A stretch of 64,000 bases of DNA from Granulosicoccus sp045106475 (GCA_045106475.1 JBGCEO010000088.1:1-64000); one strand, 5' to 3'. Shown: positions 50,772 to 59,327, counted from the first letter of the stretch. The notes: a model not told the origin generated them from the sequence alone. Numbers and translations: made by a program.

Positions 50772-51785
50772 ATGGACTGGCAACCCAGCGCAACGCTTGC
50801 CAGTCTTAAGCAGGCAGCTCGCCTGCGCAGCACTATTCGTCAATGGATGGATGAGAAAGGTGTTCTGGAGGTATCAACTCCTTGCATATCCAGAGCTGCC
50901 GTCACTGATACTCACATAGAAAGTCTGCAGGTTCGTGATCCACTTAGTGCAGCAGACCCCCGGTACCTCCATACATCGCCTGAATTTGCTATGAAGCGAC
51001 TTCTCGTGGCGCATGCGATTGAAATAGCTCAATCGGGCGGGCGGGAAGAGCAACCCGATCTTTATCAGATTTGCCCGGTGTTTCGTGCAGGCGAATCGGG
51101 ACGCTATCACAACACGCAGTTCACGCTATTGGAATGGTACCGGGTTGGTATGGATCACGAAGCACTCATAGGTGATCTGGAGAGTCTGCTAAAGCATGTA
51201 TTCAGCGCATTTAAACTCAAATGGCCAGGTATCGAAAAGCGATCTTATGGCGTGCTGATAAAACACAAATTGGGCGTTTGGCCGGAACAGGCTTCAGTGG
51301 ATACGATTCAAGCCTACTTTGAGCGTCATAACCGTAGCTACCCGGCTTCTATTGGAGTGGATCTTGATGCAGCTCTGGATCTTTTTATGGATGAATTTGT
51401 TTTACCGGAGTTTTCATCGTCGGCGTTTACTGTTTTAACAAACTATCCTGAATCACAGGCGGCCTTGTCTCGGATAGGTCGAGATGAACACGGTAGGCTT
51501 GTCGCGCAGCGTTTTGAATTGTTCATGGGGCGCGTAGAGCTAGCCAACGGATTTCATGAACTCAGCGATGCCAGGGAACAGCTTTCACGCTTTGAAGCTG
51601 ATCTAGCCAATCGGCGAGATCGCAAGTTAAACGACGTACCACTCGACATTCACCTGATCGAGGCGTTGCAGGTAGGCTTGCCAGATTGTGCAGGTATTGC
51701 GATCGGGCTGGAGCGTTTACATATGGTGTTAGGATCGCATCCACATATTTGTGATGTATTGAGTTTTGACGATGTCAGAGCCTGA
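50772..51785 (+). CDS. epmA: EF-P beta-lysine ligase EpmA
   Basis: 337 residues. A class II LysRS-like catalytic core without the anticodon-binding domain. Motif 2 reads QICPVFRAGESGRYHNTQFTLLEWY in two blocks around the Arg, and the motif 3 region reads GIAIGLERLHM. It adenylates (R)-beta-lysine and transfers it to Lys34 of EF-P, encoded 31 bp upstream. Its last 14 bases overlap the next gene. Confidence 0.95.
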   Translation: MDWQPSATLASLKQAARLRSTIRQWMDEKGVLEVSTPCISRAAVTDTHIESLQVRDPLSAADPRYLHTSPEFAMKRLLVAHAIEIAQSGGREEQPDLYQICPVFRAGESGRYHNTQFTLLEWYRVGMDHEALIGDLESLLKHVFSAFKLKWPGIEKRSYGVLIKHKLGVWPEQASVDTIQAYFERHNRSYPASIGVDLDAALDLFMDEFVLPEFSSSAFTVLTNYPESQAALSRIGRDEHGRLVAQRFELFMGRVELANGFHELSDAREQLSRFEADLANRRDRKLNDVPLDIHLIEALQVGLPDCAGIAIGLERLHMVLGSHPHICDVLSFDDVRA

Positions 51786-52293
51786 AAGTCTTGTTCTGAG
51801 AATCAGAGACGTCGGCTGGTCTTGTTTAGAAGACCTACTTCATCCTGCGGGTTTGACTATCAAACGAGTTGCGGAGGGATCTACCATCCCGGGTAGCCAC
51901 TGGGGAGATGAGGAGGCGGGTCTGATCAGTCACAGCCTGTTCGCCAGAATCGATACGCCGGTACATTCGGTTTTGCACGAAGCCAGCCACTGGCTGTTGA
52001 TGAGTGAACAGAGGCGTGCTTGTTTGCATACAGACGCCAAGGGGAGTGCCGTAGAAGAAATGGCTGTCTGCTACCTACAAATATTACTCAGTGATCTACT
52101 CGAAAACGTTGGGCGCGAACGCATGTTTCTGGATATGGATCGCTGGGGATATTCGTTTCGCGCAGGCGCATCGCAAGCGTGGTTCGAGCAAGACGCTGAA
52201 GATGCCTTAGCGTATTTGACCCAGAAACTGGCCCATTCGCACGGCATCTCCGGCCTGCATATCCACACGCCAATCAGCAGGGTTCTCGAGTAG
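51772..52293 (+). CDS. Hypothetical protein with HExxH metal motif
   Basis: 173 residues from the ATG at 51772. The sequence VLHEASHWLLM (about residue 66) contains HExxH, as in zinc metallopeptidases. A downstream acidic block (SAVEEMAVCYLQILL) could supply the third ligand. There is no signal peptide or membrane segment. I recognise it only as a conserved hypothetical type. It overlaps the end of epmA by 14 bp, so it is co-translated with the EF-P modification enzyme. Its 3' end overlaps convergent psd by 87 bp. Function unknown. Confidence 0.7.
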   Translation: MSEPESLVLRIRDVGWSCLEDLLHPAGLTIKRVAEGSTIPGSHWGDEEAGLISHSLFARIDTPVHSVLHEASHWLLMSEQRRACLHTDAKGSAVEEMAVCYLQILLSDLLENVGRERMFLDMDRWGYSFRAGASQAWFEQDAEDALAYLTQKLAHSHGISGLHIHTPISRVLE

Positions 52294-53085
52294 CACGATA
52301 ATCGTTGAACCCATATTAAAGCGGCCCATCTCTGCACCGCGGGCAAGCTCAATTACATCTTGTTGAGCGGTGACCGGGTAGTGCGCATGGCTGGTGGCAC
52401 TGCGTTGAGGAGGCGTAACCAGTCCATGCCAAACAGTCTCTATAGCCGCAACATTCATCGCGCCGACTAAAACAAGCGCCATCAATCCTTGTTCGGTTTC
52501 GAATTGCGCTATCACGCGTTCATTTCTGGTGAATAGATCTGGAAGCGCTCTCACAGTATGCGGGCCCACACTGAATAAGCGTCCTGGTACGTGGGTTTGC
52601 TTTATCAGTTGACCCGTCAACGGCATGTGTAATCGATGATAGTCACGCGGTGATAAGTAGATCGTAGCAAAACGACCGTTGCCCAGGCGTTCGGTTGCTT
52701 CGCCGTCTCCACCTAGCAACTTGAGCAGTGAGTAATCCTGGTCTTTAGCCTGGAAAACGCGGGCCTCATCGATTTTACCTATAGCAGAGATGCGACCATC
52801 GGCCGGTGAAGCGATTTCGGATTCACCCGAAGCTATGGGTCTTGCTTCGGCTTTTAGAGCCCTGGTAAAAAAAGCGTTGAAAGTCTTGTAGGCATTCAGA
52901 TCAGGTTCGATAGCATCATCCATATCTACCTTGAATGCTTTGGCGAACTTCTTGATCGCAGGTGTGGTAAGCCATGATTCTTGCCTCGTTAGCCAGTACA
53001 CAATCCGCGTGAGTGCATGTTGTGGCAACGGGTACAGGCAATAGCTCTTTAAGCGATCAAGTAAGCTGGCTTTTAAAGTAGTCAT
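52207..53085 (-). CDS. psd: Phosphatidylserine decarboxylase
   Basis: 292 residues. It makes phosphatidylethanolamine at the inner membrane. Key blocks are ASPADGRI (catalytic Asp), YLSPRDYHRLHMPL (His pair), VGAMNVAAIE, and the self-cleavage site FNMGSTIIVLL. The site reads MGST rather than the common LGST; the Gly-Ser bond that yields the pyruvoyl group is kept. Its last 28 codons run antisense to the HExxH gene. The C-terminus VRMGQFLGQIR is family-typical, so this overlap is not an artefact of a lost stop. Confidence 0.95.
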   Translation of the reverse strand: MTTLKASLLDRLKSYCLYPLPQHALTRIVYWLTRQESWLTTPAIKKFAKAFKVDMDDAIEPDLNAYKTFNAFFTRALKAEARPIASGESEIASPADGRISAIGKIDEARVFQAKDQDYSLLKLLGGDGEATERLGNGRFATIYLSPRDYHRLHMPLTGQLIKQTHVPGRLFSVGPHTVRALPDLFTRNERVIAQFETEQGLMALVLVGAMNVAAIETVWHGLVTPPQRSATSHAHYPVTAQQDVIELARGAEMGRFNMGSTIIVLLENPADWRVDMQAGDAVRMGQFLGQIR

Positions 53086-53110
53086 GAAAGGTTAAGCGTC
53101 AAGCGGATGC

Positions 53111-53644
53111 TTACTTGTGGTCCATAGTTTTCTTTGCATCCATTGCGTGATCACCGTGTTCCATTTTTTTATCCATTGTCATGTGATCATCATGTTGTGT
53201 GTGCTTCTTTGATGCTTCATCCGGCGTAATGATAGGGATGGCAACGCTAAGTGCGCCTGCACTGGTCTCGAGTTCTAAAGTGAGCTTTGTGCCAGGTTCT
53301 AGAGGAGAGCTTAGACCCATCAACATGACATGATAACTGCCGTGTTTAAATTCAAGAGACTCACCGGCGGGGATTGAAATGCTCTCTTGTTTCTCCATGC
53401 GCGCCACATCATTAACAACAGAGCTTTTGTGTAACTCAGCCATTTTTATAGAATCGCCTGCGGATACTCCCGTCAGCGTCAAATCCTTGGATGTCGGATT
53501 ATTGATGGTGAAGTAGGCGGCAGCTACTTTGGCTCCCGGGGGCGGTTGCACAATGCGCGCATCCGATATCTGGGGCATTTCTGCCAAAGACACTGTTGAG
53601 AAGCAGAGCAGAATGGTAGCGGCGAGAAGTCGAATGGGTCTCAT
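53111..53644 (-). CDS. Periplasmic copper chaperone PCu(A)C
   Basis: 177 residues with a cleavable signal (ending SLAEM, about residue 22). The copper motif H-x10-M-x21-H-x-M is exact: His in ELHKSS, Met in ARMEKQ, then HVM. The C-terminal tail is rich in His, Met, Lys and Asp (HDDHMTMDKK), probably a second copper-binding region. Such proteins pass Cu(I) to the CuA site of cytochrome oxidase, together with a SCO protein, and one is encoded 75 bp upstream on the same strand. Confidence 0.92.
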   Translation of the reverse strand: MRPIRLLAATILLCFSTVSLAEMPQISDARIVQPPPGAKVAAAYFTINNPTSKDLTLTGVSAGDSIKMAELHKSSVVNDVARMEKQESISIPAGESLEFKHGSYHVMLMGLSSPLEPGTKLTLELETSAGALSVAIPIITPDEASKKHTQHDDHMTMDKKMEHGDHAMDAKKTMDHK

Positions 53645-53719
53645 AAGGCTGGCCTTCAGTGCAATTTTAAAGTAAGCGAATGTAACAGATCAGGCTCTGA
53701 ATTAGTTTCTTAGCCGTTG

Positions 53720-54475
53720 TTAGCTAGGGGCCGCAATCAGGTTCAGGTAATCAGCTACGATAGTGTCGACCTCATGCGGCGGAGTGATCTTTGCCCTCAG
53801 GCGCCGCTGCGGGTCAATGAGTAGTAATGAGGCGGTATGGTCGACGATGTAATTGTCTGGATCTGACTCATTGGCGATAAAGGACGCCACGATACCCAGT
53901 TTTCTGGTCATGTCATGAACCTTTTTTACATCCCCCGTTACACCCACAAATGACTCATTAAAAAAACTAATGTAGTTTTTCATAACTTCACTAGTGTCAC
54001 GTACCGGGTCCACCGACACGAATACTACCTGCGGTAAGGTCTGCTCTCCGTCATTGCTGAGCTTTTCCAGCACATTTTTCATCACTTGCAATGTAATGGG
54101 GCAGACATCCGGGCAATGGGTGTAGCCAAAGAACACCATACTCCATTTGTCATCGAACAGTGTTTGTGTAACAGCCTCGGAGTTTGCATCAAGTAACTCA
54201 AATTCCGGCACACGTTTGAAATCCATTGGCAAGGCCAGGGAGGTTTGCAGGGTGTCTTGCAATGCTGCTAGTTGAGAGGCTTGATCAGCTTTGTCATCCT
54301 CTGTAGCTGCAGCCTTGTCAGCGCCATAAAAACTGTCGAATTGTCCAGAGGCGAAAATTCCGGCCACGAGTGCCAGAACTGCCACTGCGACAATAGGTAG
54401 CGCCTTGCCGTGTTGGCGGTGTCGCTGCGTCGATGACTTGGGGGTCGATGACTTGGGGATCAAAGTTGTGCTCAT
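53720..54475 (-). CDS. SCO1/SenC-family copper chaperone
   Basis: 251 residues. A short cytoplasmic Ser/Lys-rich N-terminus and one membrane helix (about residues 27-44) precede a periplasmic thioredoxin fold. The copper-binding CPDVCP pair (about 130) and the His in VDHTAS are present. It delivers copper to, or reduces, the CuA centre of cytochrome oxidase. The N-terminal PKSST motif is encoded twice by a perfect 15-bp tandem duplication. It pairs with the PCuAC gene downstream; no cox genes are nearby. Confidence 0.93.
   Translation of the reverse strand: MSTTLIPKSSTPKSSTQRHRQHGKALPIVAVAVLALVAGIFASGQFDSFYGADKAAATEDDKADQASQLAALQDTLQTSLALPMDFKRVPEFELLDANSEAVTQTLFDDKWSMVFFGYTHCPDVCPITLQVMKNVLEKLSNDGEQTLPQVVFVSVDPVRDTSEVMKNYISFFNESFVGVTGDVKKVHDMTRKLGIVASFIANESDPDNYIVDHTASLLLIDPQRRLRAKITPPHEVDTIVADYLNLIAAPS
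54429..54458. repeat. 15-bp perfect tandem duplication inside SCO gene
   Basis: Two adjacent copies of GTCGATGACTTGGGG (plus strand) encode PKSST twice in the cytoplasmic N-terminus. The duplication is in frame and likely harmless, and the site could vary by slippage. Confidence 0.85.
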
Positions 54476-54562
54476 GGATATCTGGCTGGTTTCCGTAATA
54501 AAAGCTCTGTCCGATTATACTGCCTGTCTGGGTTCATCGATCAGGGTATTGGGGGTATTTCT

Positions 54563-55471
54563 GTGGTTTTGCCATATGGCGAGGGTTTGTCCGTTGAAAA
54601 TGCAATCAGGATCGCGGCTGATACGTTTCTTAAAGACGATTTGTTTTTTGGACATGGCACCAGCACTGCAATCGACGAGGCCAGTTGGCTTGTCTTGTTT
54701 GCGATCGGGTTGTCGCCGATTGTTGAGCCCGATTACTCACAGCAGCTAAACGATGAACAGGTAGCTGCGTGTAATAAACTTCTATCTAGACGAATCGAAG
54801 AGCGTCTCCCCGCGGCCTACCTGACCGGGCAAGCCTGGTTTGCCGGGCATCAGTTTTTATCCGATGAACGTGCGCTGGTACCGCGCTCACCCTTAGCCGA
54901 ATTTATCAATGACGATTTCTTTGGTGTATTGGATGAATTCTCTTCTCCACGTATTTTAGATTTATGTACAGGTGGTGGATGCATTGCCATAGCGACAGCA
55001 TTGGCACGACCAACATCATTGGTTGATGCCAGTGATTTGTCTGGTGCTGCGTTGAGCCTGGCTGCCGAAAACATCGCACTACACCAGCTAGAGGGACGTG
55101 TTTCCTTATATGAGGGCTCCTTGTTCGAGCCGATCAGAGAGAAATACGCACTGATTGTTTCAAATCCACCTTATGTTGATGCTGCTGATATTGCCGCAAT
55201 GCCTGATGAATTTTCACACGAGCCATTAATGGGGCTTGAAGCAGGGCAAGATGGCTTAGATCTGGTGCGAGAGATGTTGCTACAGGCTGCTGACTATCTG
55301 GAACCCAATGGTTCTCTGGTCGTAGAGGTGGGAAATAGCATAACCGCGCTGGAAGCAGCTTACCCGCAGATAGAGTTTTCCTGGCTGCAATTTGCCCACG
55401 GAGGGCATGGTGTTTTTCTGCTAACCCGCGAGGAACTGTTGCAGGCATTCAACCATACGTCGCAAATCTGA
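54563..55471 (+). CDS. prmB: Ribosomal protein L3 glutamine methyltransferase
   Basis: 302 residues starting at a GTG preceded by a GGGGG-containing site. The SAM-binding motif LDLCTGGGCIAIA and the catalytic NPPY (SNPPYVD) mark the HemK/PrmB family. VPRSPLAEFI and GLEAGQDGLD are typical of PrmB rather than PrmC. It methylates a Gln of uL3. It stands alone and ends at two hairpins shared with the convergent beta-barrel gene. Confidence 0.93.
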   Translation: MVLPYGEGLSVENAIRIAADTFLKDDLFFGHGTSTAIDEASWLVLFAIGLSPIVEPDYSQQLNDEQVAACNKLLSRRIEERLPAAYLTGQAWFAGHQFLSDERALVPRSPLAEFINDDFFGVLDEFSSPRILDLCTGGGCIAIATALARPTSLVDASDLSGAALSLAAENIALHQLEGRVSLYEGSLFEPIREKYALIVSNPPYVDAADIAAMPDEFSHEPLMGLEAGQDGLDLVREMLLQAADYLEPNGSLVVEVGNSITALEAAYPQIEFSWLQFAHGGHGVFLLTREELLQAFNHTSQI

Positions 55472-55479
55472 AGCGTTTA

Positions 55480-55498
55480 TTTATTGCCTTGCAATAAA
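55480..55498. terminator. Hairpin downstream of prmB
   Basis: Perfect 8-bp stem TTTATTGC / GCAATAAA with a 3-base loop, directly after the prmB stop. Confidence 0.55.
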
Positions 55499-55501
55499 GC
55501 G

Positions 55502-55523
55502 CGGCTGGTCGATTGACCAGCCG
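55502..55523. terminator. Strong hairpin between convergent prmB and beta-barrel gene
   Basis: Perfect 9-bp stem CGGCTGGTC / GACCAGCCG with the 4-base loop GATT. Two consecutive hairpins between facing genes suggest a bidirectional terminator region, though no T-run is present on the plus strand. Confidence 0.6.
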
Positions 55524-55594
55524 AAAGGGGTAATTCCTGAAGATGTTGAAATGCGTTATCGCGGGGCGCGTGAGCAATACGCCCACCAGTAAAG

Positions 55595-56086
55595 CTATCG
55601 CAGTTGCAACTTGTATTGAAAAAACAGAACAGCGTTGTTTCGATGATCGCCATAATCTACTTGTGGAGAACCACTAAGATTCAAAACTGATCGGCGCGAG
55701 AGTTTGACCTCCATTGCTGGAAAAGGCACCAGTTTGGTTTCGGGCTCTGCATTTTTCTTGAATTGTTTGTGGAGCACAGTGGCGCCGATCAGAAAGCGCA
55801 CCTTGCCAAACACTTTCGGTTTAGTCGCATAGTTGATTCCGGCGTACACCGATTGATATCCAAAGCTGTCGGATAAGGTACCGGCATGCCAGCCCAGTTT
55901 GGAGCTCGGCGAGTATTCCCAGCCCAGGCCGGGGGTCAGAGCGTTCCGGTCGTCAAAGTTCTTAAAGTGGAGGGCTACTGTGTTGAACACTAGAAAGCCA
56001 TTGTCTGCCTTGGCGGAAGCACTGCTAAGCAGTAGGCCAAGAGCCAGCAAAAAAACGGAAGTAAGCTTGAAAATCTGCGTTTTCAT
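55595..56086 (-). CDS. Small outer-membrane beta-barrel-like protein
   Basis: 163 residues from the ATG at 56086. A clear signal peptide (cleavage near SAKADNG, about residue 28) is followed by a mature part with alternating hydrophobic strands. The blocks PGLGWEYSPSS and DSFGYQSVYAGINY are of the kind seen in small eight-strand barrels related in fold to PagP/OmpW. I recognise no specific family. It does not end in an aromatic residue, and the function is unknown. Confidence 0.6.
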   Translation of the reverse strand: MKTQIFKLTSVFLLALGLLLSSASAKADNGFLVFNTVALHFKNFDDRNALTPGLGWEYSPSSKLGWHAGTLSDSFGYQSVYAGINYATKPKVFGKVRFLIGATVLHKQFKKNAEPETKLVPFPAMEVKLSRRSVLNLSGSPQVDYGDHRNNAVLFFQYKLQLR

Positions 56087-56615
56087 TAATCTGTTTACCC
56101 AAACGTTCGTCGCTGGTCTGTTGCCAGCTTGTGAAGACGTATTGCCGACTCGCGTCAACAACATGCCGCGCACTGTACTGATGAGCTAAGACAAGTGCAA
56201 ACGACAAATAGGTTTGGAAGAAAACGTTTAAATTCAAATACTTAGTTTATATTTTTGCTGTGGCGATATTTTGACTCCAATGAGTTTGTGCGGCTAAGTT
56301 ATTGATGTATAAAAAGAAAACCAGAGACTTTTAGTCGATAGCAGTGTTTTAGAAAAGCGAGAACTGCTTTAAGGTTTGCTTGCTGAAGATGGATGGGATG
56401 AGCATCACGTCTCATTCCCTTTTCAGTACTTTCGGGGTGTTTGCAACTGCCAGGCAAGCACATCATGAATGCCCTAACTGCCCCAGGATGCTGGGGATGG
56501 CTCTAGATCACCATCGCCGAGTCTATCTAAATAATTGATTTTAAAAGATTCGTGATGAAATCGCTGTGCTGTCCCCAGGCTACTGGGGCAGTTTGTTCAG
56601 GTAACAGCTGTCATG
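56087..56615. other. Gene-free region with 118-bp repeat copy
   Basis: About 530 bp without a supported gene. It holds an AT-rich part (56200-56360) that probably includes the beta-barrel promoter, and repeat copy 2 near its right end. Nothing else was recognised. Confidence 0.5.
56476..56593. repeat. 118-bp hairpin-ended repeat, copy 2
   Basis: The same element as at 35491-35608, in the same orientation and of identical length. The ends are AACTGCCCC and GGGGCAGTT. Each end can fold on itself: CCCCAG-GATG-CTGGGG on the left, CCCAG-GCTA-CTGGG on the right. The centre has diverged from copy 1. No transposase is encoded within it. Confidence 0.8.
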
Positions 56616-57260
56616 TCAGCCCCGTTCAACCCGAGGCACTTCCGAAGTCTGGATAGGATCGGATTGCTTTAGGTCTGAAATGATGGTCTGAAACATCCTT
56701 TCCGCGAAGAGATCCCACTCGATGCTCGAACGATTGCTCTCGTTATCAGGCATCGATACGCGAATCTTCAGTAGGGTGCCTTCGTACTCGGTTTGGTAAA
56801 CCAGGGTAAATGACGCTAGATTCTGTCGCAGATAAGTAGCCTGCACTCGCGCAACCGTGCGCAGCCCACGGGCTTGTGTACCTGCATTGATAACATTGAA
56901 GTTAGCATAATGCCCCTGCCTGGCAGCAGCGCCTATCGCTTCAAGCGTGGCACGAGTGGATCCAAGGACAAGCTGGTTATGTTCCAGATCACTGTTCTCC
57001 TCGGCAACCGGGTAGATGTAAACATCGGCAATCCGCCTTTTGCGCTCGTTTGCATAGCGCAGAGAGTATCCACCGGAGCCATCTTCAAAATGCTTGTACC
57101 CCTTTAATTCGAAAGATAGAACAGTTTCGGGAAGGGATTCTATGAGCGCAGGTTCTGCCAGCGGTTCCGGCTCGGAGGGTGTCGGTGAAGGTGTGACGGT
57201 GGAGCATGCGCTGATGCACAAGAAGCTTAGGGCGATTACGGGCAGGCGAACTGGATACAT
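56616..57260 (-). CDS. Lipoprotein of unknown function
   Basis: 214 residues. The signal peptide ends in a lipobox (CISAC, about residue 19). A Pro/Glu-rich linker (TPSPTPSEPEPLAEP) leads into a mixed alpha/beta domain with no motif I recognise. Residue +2 is Ser, which suggests sorting to the outer membrane. It lies 71 bp downstream of the DUF1653 gene on the same strand, and a 118-bp repeat lies just past its stop. Confidence 0.65.
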   Translation of the reverse strand: MYPVRLPVIALSFLCISACSTVTPSPTPSEPEPLAEPALIESLPETVLSFELKGYKHFEDGSGGYSLRYANERKRRIADVYIYPVAEENSDLEHNQLVLGSTRATLEAIGAAARQGHYANFNVINAGTQARGLRTVARVQATYLRQNLASFTLVYQTEYEGTLLKIRVSMPDNESNRSSIEWDLFAERMFQTIISDLKQSDPIQTSEVPRVERG

Positions 57261-57331
57261 GGCAGTTTTTACTCACGGAAACACTGCCATGCCTAGCCGC
57301 AATATCCAAGCCCACGCGGGCGTTTGCATGG

Positions 57332-57685
57332 TTAAGCAGATTCGCCTTTTGTCTGTTTTGTTAACTGGCTCAGAGTTAGCTGCGAAGATTCAATGAGTTG
57401 GAAACGTTCGCGTGAAACCGTATCAGGGTTCGATGGCTCGCTTGCCAAGGTTTTCGCATCTATCGGTTCGAGCCAGATGGATAGCGGCCTTAGCCAAAAG
57501 CCACGCTCTCCGTATAGCGCTTGATAGACTACCAGCCACTCATCGGATTCAGAGTGTTGCGCCATTCCTAGAACTTGGTAATGTTGGCCCTTGTAGTGTT
57601 TGTAAAGCCCCGGTACGGGTGCGCCCGGCGGCTGGGTTGCAGATTGAGGAATAGGCTCTTTTTTGTCGGTTTTGCTAAATGTCAT
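57332..57685 (-). CDS. DUF1653 domain protein
   Basis: 117 residues. The core (GLYKHYKGQHYQVLG, AQHSESDEWLVVYQALYG, GFWLRPLSIW) is a clear DUF1653 domain, a small beta-rich fold of unknown function. About 25 extra N-terminal and 35 extra C-terminal residues surround it; many members are only 70-80 residues. It is divergent from the transglycosylase pseudogene. Confidence 0.85.
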   Translation of the reverse strand: MTFSKTDKKEPIPQSATQPPGAPVPGLYKHYKGQHYQVLGMAQHSESDEWLVVYQALYGERGFWLRPLSIWLEPIDAKTLASEPSNPDTVSRERFQLIESSQLTLSQLTKQTKGESA

Positions 57686-57729
57686 TACAGAGTCAAACGG
57701 GGTTCAGTTTCGATCACTACACTAACAGC

Positions 57730-58371
57730 ATGAATCGATTTTACTGCCCAAAAAAAATATTTTTTCGTCGCGTTCTTATCGTTTTTGTTTTGTTAAGTCT
57801 GCAGGCCTGCGCGACTGCACCGCCACGCGAGCCTGGCAATGTCTGCTCTATTTTCAAAGAAAAGCGGGGCTGGCATAAAGCGGCAGTTAAAGCCGAAAAA
57901 AAGTGGGGAAGTTCCATGCATCTACCGATGGCTTTCATGTACCAGGAGTCAGCATTCAAGGCAAAGGCAAAACCACCCAGGCGAAAACTGTGGGGTTTTA
58001 TTCCATGGCGTCGAGTGAGTTCGGCCTATGGCTATGCCCAGGCAATTGACGGTACATGGCGACAGTACCTGAAATCAACGGGTGACTATTGGCGCGTTCG
58101 TCATGATTTTGCGGATGCAACAGATTTCATTCATTGGTATATGAAACAAGCGGTGAGAGTAAACAAGGTGTCTGAATCGGATGCATTTAACCTGTATTTA
58201 AACTACCACGAAGGCACCGCCGGCTTCGCGCGCCAAAGCTAAAAGAAAAAGGCTTGGTTGATAAAGGCCGCGACTGGCGTGCAAAAACGCTCTCAAACAT
58301 TCAGATCACAGTACGCCCAGTGTAAGGAATCATTAAAGCCCGGTTTTTTCCGAAGACTCATGGGTTGGTGA
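57730..58371 (+). pseudogene. Lytic transglycosylase-like lipoprotein interrupted by one in-frame TAA
   Basis: From the ATG at 57730 the frame encodes a lipoprotein signal (LQAC, about residue 32) and an SLT-type domain with catalytic Glu in MYQESAF, SAYGYAQAIDGTW, and NYHEGTAGF. It stops at TAA 58240-58242 (codon 171). The same frame then continues with KKKAWLIKAATGVQKRS and FRSQYAQCK to a TGA at 58369-58371. That tail is what related proteins carry after a G-S-Y type motif, so the TAA sits where a Tyr codon (TAT/TAC) is expected. This looks like a one-base nonsense mutation; readthrough or a sequencing error are alternatives. The 170-residue product keeps the catalytic core, so partial function is possible. 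Confidence 0.75.
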
Positions 58372-58855
58372 AGGCAAACAGCTGGCCCTCACCGCGCTCA
58401 TGTGCAAGCAACCAGGCCTTGGTTGCCAGACCACCACCAAAGCCGGTTAGTCTGCCGCTGGAGCCAATAACTCTGTGGCATGGAATGATGATTGGGATGG
58501 GATTTGCTCCATTGGCAGCGCCCACAGCACGGCTGGCAGTCGGTTTGCCTATTTGCTTGGCGATTGCACCGTAGCTGCAGGTTGTGGAATAAGCGACTGT
58601 ACAGAGTGCTTTCCATACGGATTGTTGAAAGGGCGTACCGATTGGCGCCAGCGGTATTGAAAAATCCTTTCGTTTGCCTTCAAAGTACTCATCAAGCTGA
58701 CGTTTGACGTCATCGAACGCGTCGTGCGATGACTGCCAGTGTTGAGGTGTATCAAAGCTGCGGCAGCCGCTGGGAAAAATAATATGCCTGAGACCTGAGT
58801 CTTCGCGGGCCAGTGTCAAATTGCCAATTGGGGAGTCGTAAGTTGTGCTGAACAC
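58358..58855 (-). CDS. ogt: Methylated-DNA--protein-cysteine methyltransferase
   Basis: 165 residues. It removes O6-alkyl groups from guanine in one suicidal transfer to Cys. The active site PCHRVIGSSG (about residue 127), the DNA-binding segment GAIAKQIGKPTASRAVG, and GFGGGLATKAWLL are typical of Ogt. There is no Ada regulatory domain. Its 3' end overlaps the full-length (readthrough) form of the transglycosylase gene by 14 bp. Confidence 0.94.
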   Translation of the reverse strand: MFSTTYDSPIGNLTLAREDSGLRHIIFPSGCRSFDTPQHWQSSHDAFDDVKRQLDEYFEGKRKDFSIPLAPIGTPFQQSVWKALCTVAYSTTCSYGAIAKQIGKPTASRAVGAANGANPIPIIIPCHRVIGSSGRLTGFGGGLATKAWLLAHERGEGQLFAFTNP

Positions 58856-58965
58856 CTTGAATTTCCTGGTTTAAGACCAAAGCGGACAATACTTGTGCGT
58901 TCCACGGGTATCATGTACGAAAGATCGTCGCAACTAATGTGGCAGAACGCAACCAGGAGAAGCAT

Positions 58966-59274
58966 ATGGGCTTTGGAGATCTACTCGGCAAAATATTTGG
59001 TGGAGGAGGCGATTCAGCTGATGCTCCGGCGGAAGCGGCGGAGGCGATCGAATACAACGGCTTCACGATTACCGCGGCACCCATCAAGGAGGGTGGGCAG
59101 TTCAAGACTGCCGGTTCCATATCAAAAGAGATTGAAGGTGAGCTGCGCTCAGCTCAATTTATTCGTGCTGATAATCACTCAGATCGTCAGTCGGCCGTTG
59201 ATCACTCGCAAAGAAAGGCCCAGCAAATTATTGATGAGCAAGGTACCGCGATCTTTGATCGTGGTCATATCTAG
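58966..59274 (+). CDS. HlyU-family protein
   Basis: 102 residues from the ATG at 58966, preceded by AGGAG. A Gly-rich N-terminus (MGFGDLLGKIFGGGG) leads into the HlyU domain: YNGFTITAAPIKEGGQF, AGSISKEI, FIRADNHSDRQSAVDHS, and KAQQIIDEQG. This branch lacks the ArsR-type helix-turn-helix of Vibrio HlyU, so a regulatory role should not be assumed. It precedes the protease gene on the same strand. Confidence 0.82.
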   Translation: MGFGDLLGKIFGGGGDSADAPAEAAEAIEYNGFTITAAPIKEGGQFKTAGSISKEIEGELRSAQFIRADNHSDRQSAVDHSQRKAQQIIDEQGTAIFDRGHI

Positions 59275-59327
59275 GTTTCTTGTGATTTGACTTATAGTTG
59301 CTTCAAAGCCGCTAAGAGATCTTGCTG

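Noticed and set aside
58200..58330. Frameshift in the transglycosylase gene
   Set aside because: The family-like tail continues in the same frame after the TAA, so a substitution explains it better than an insertion or deletion.
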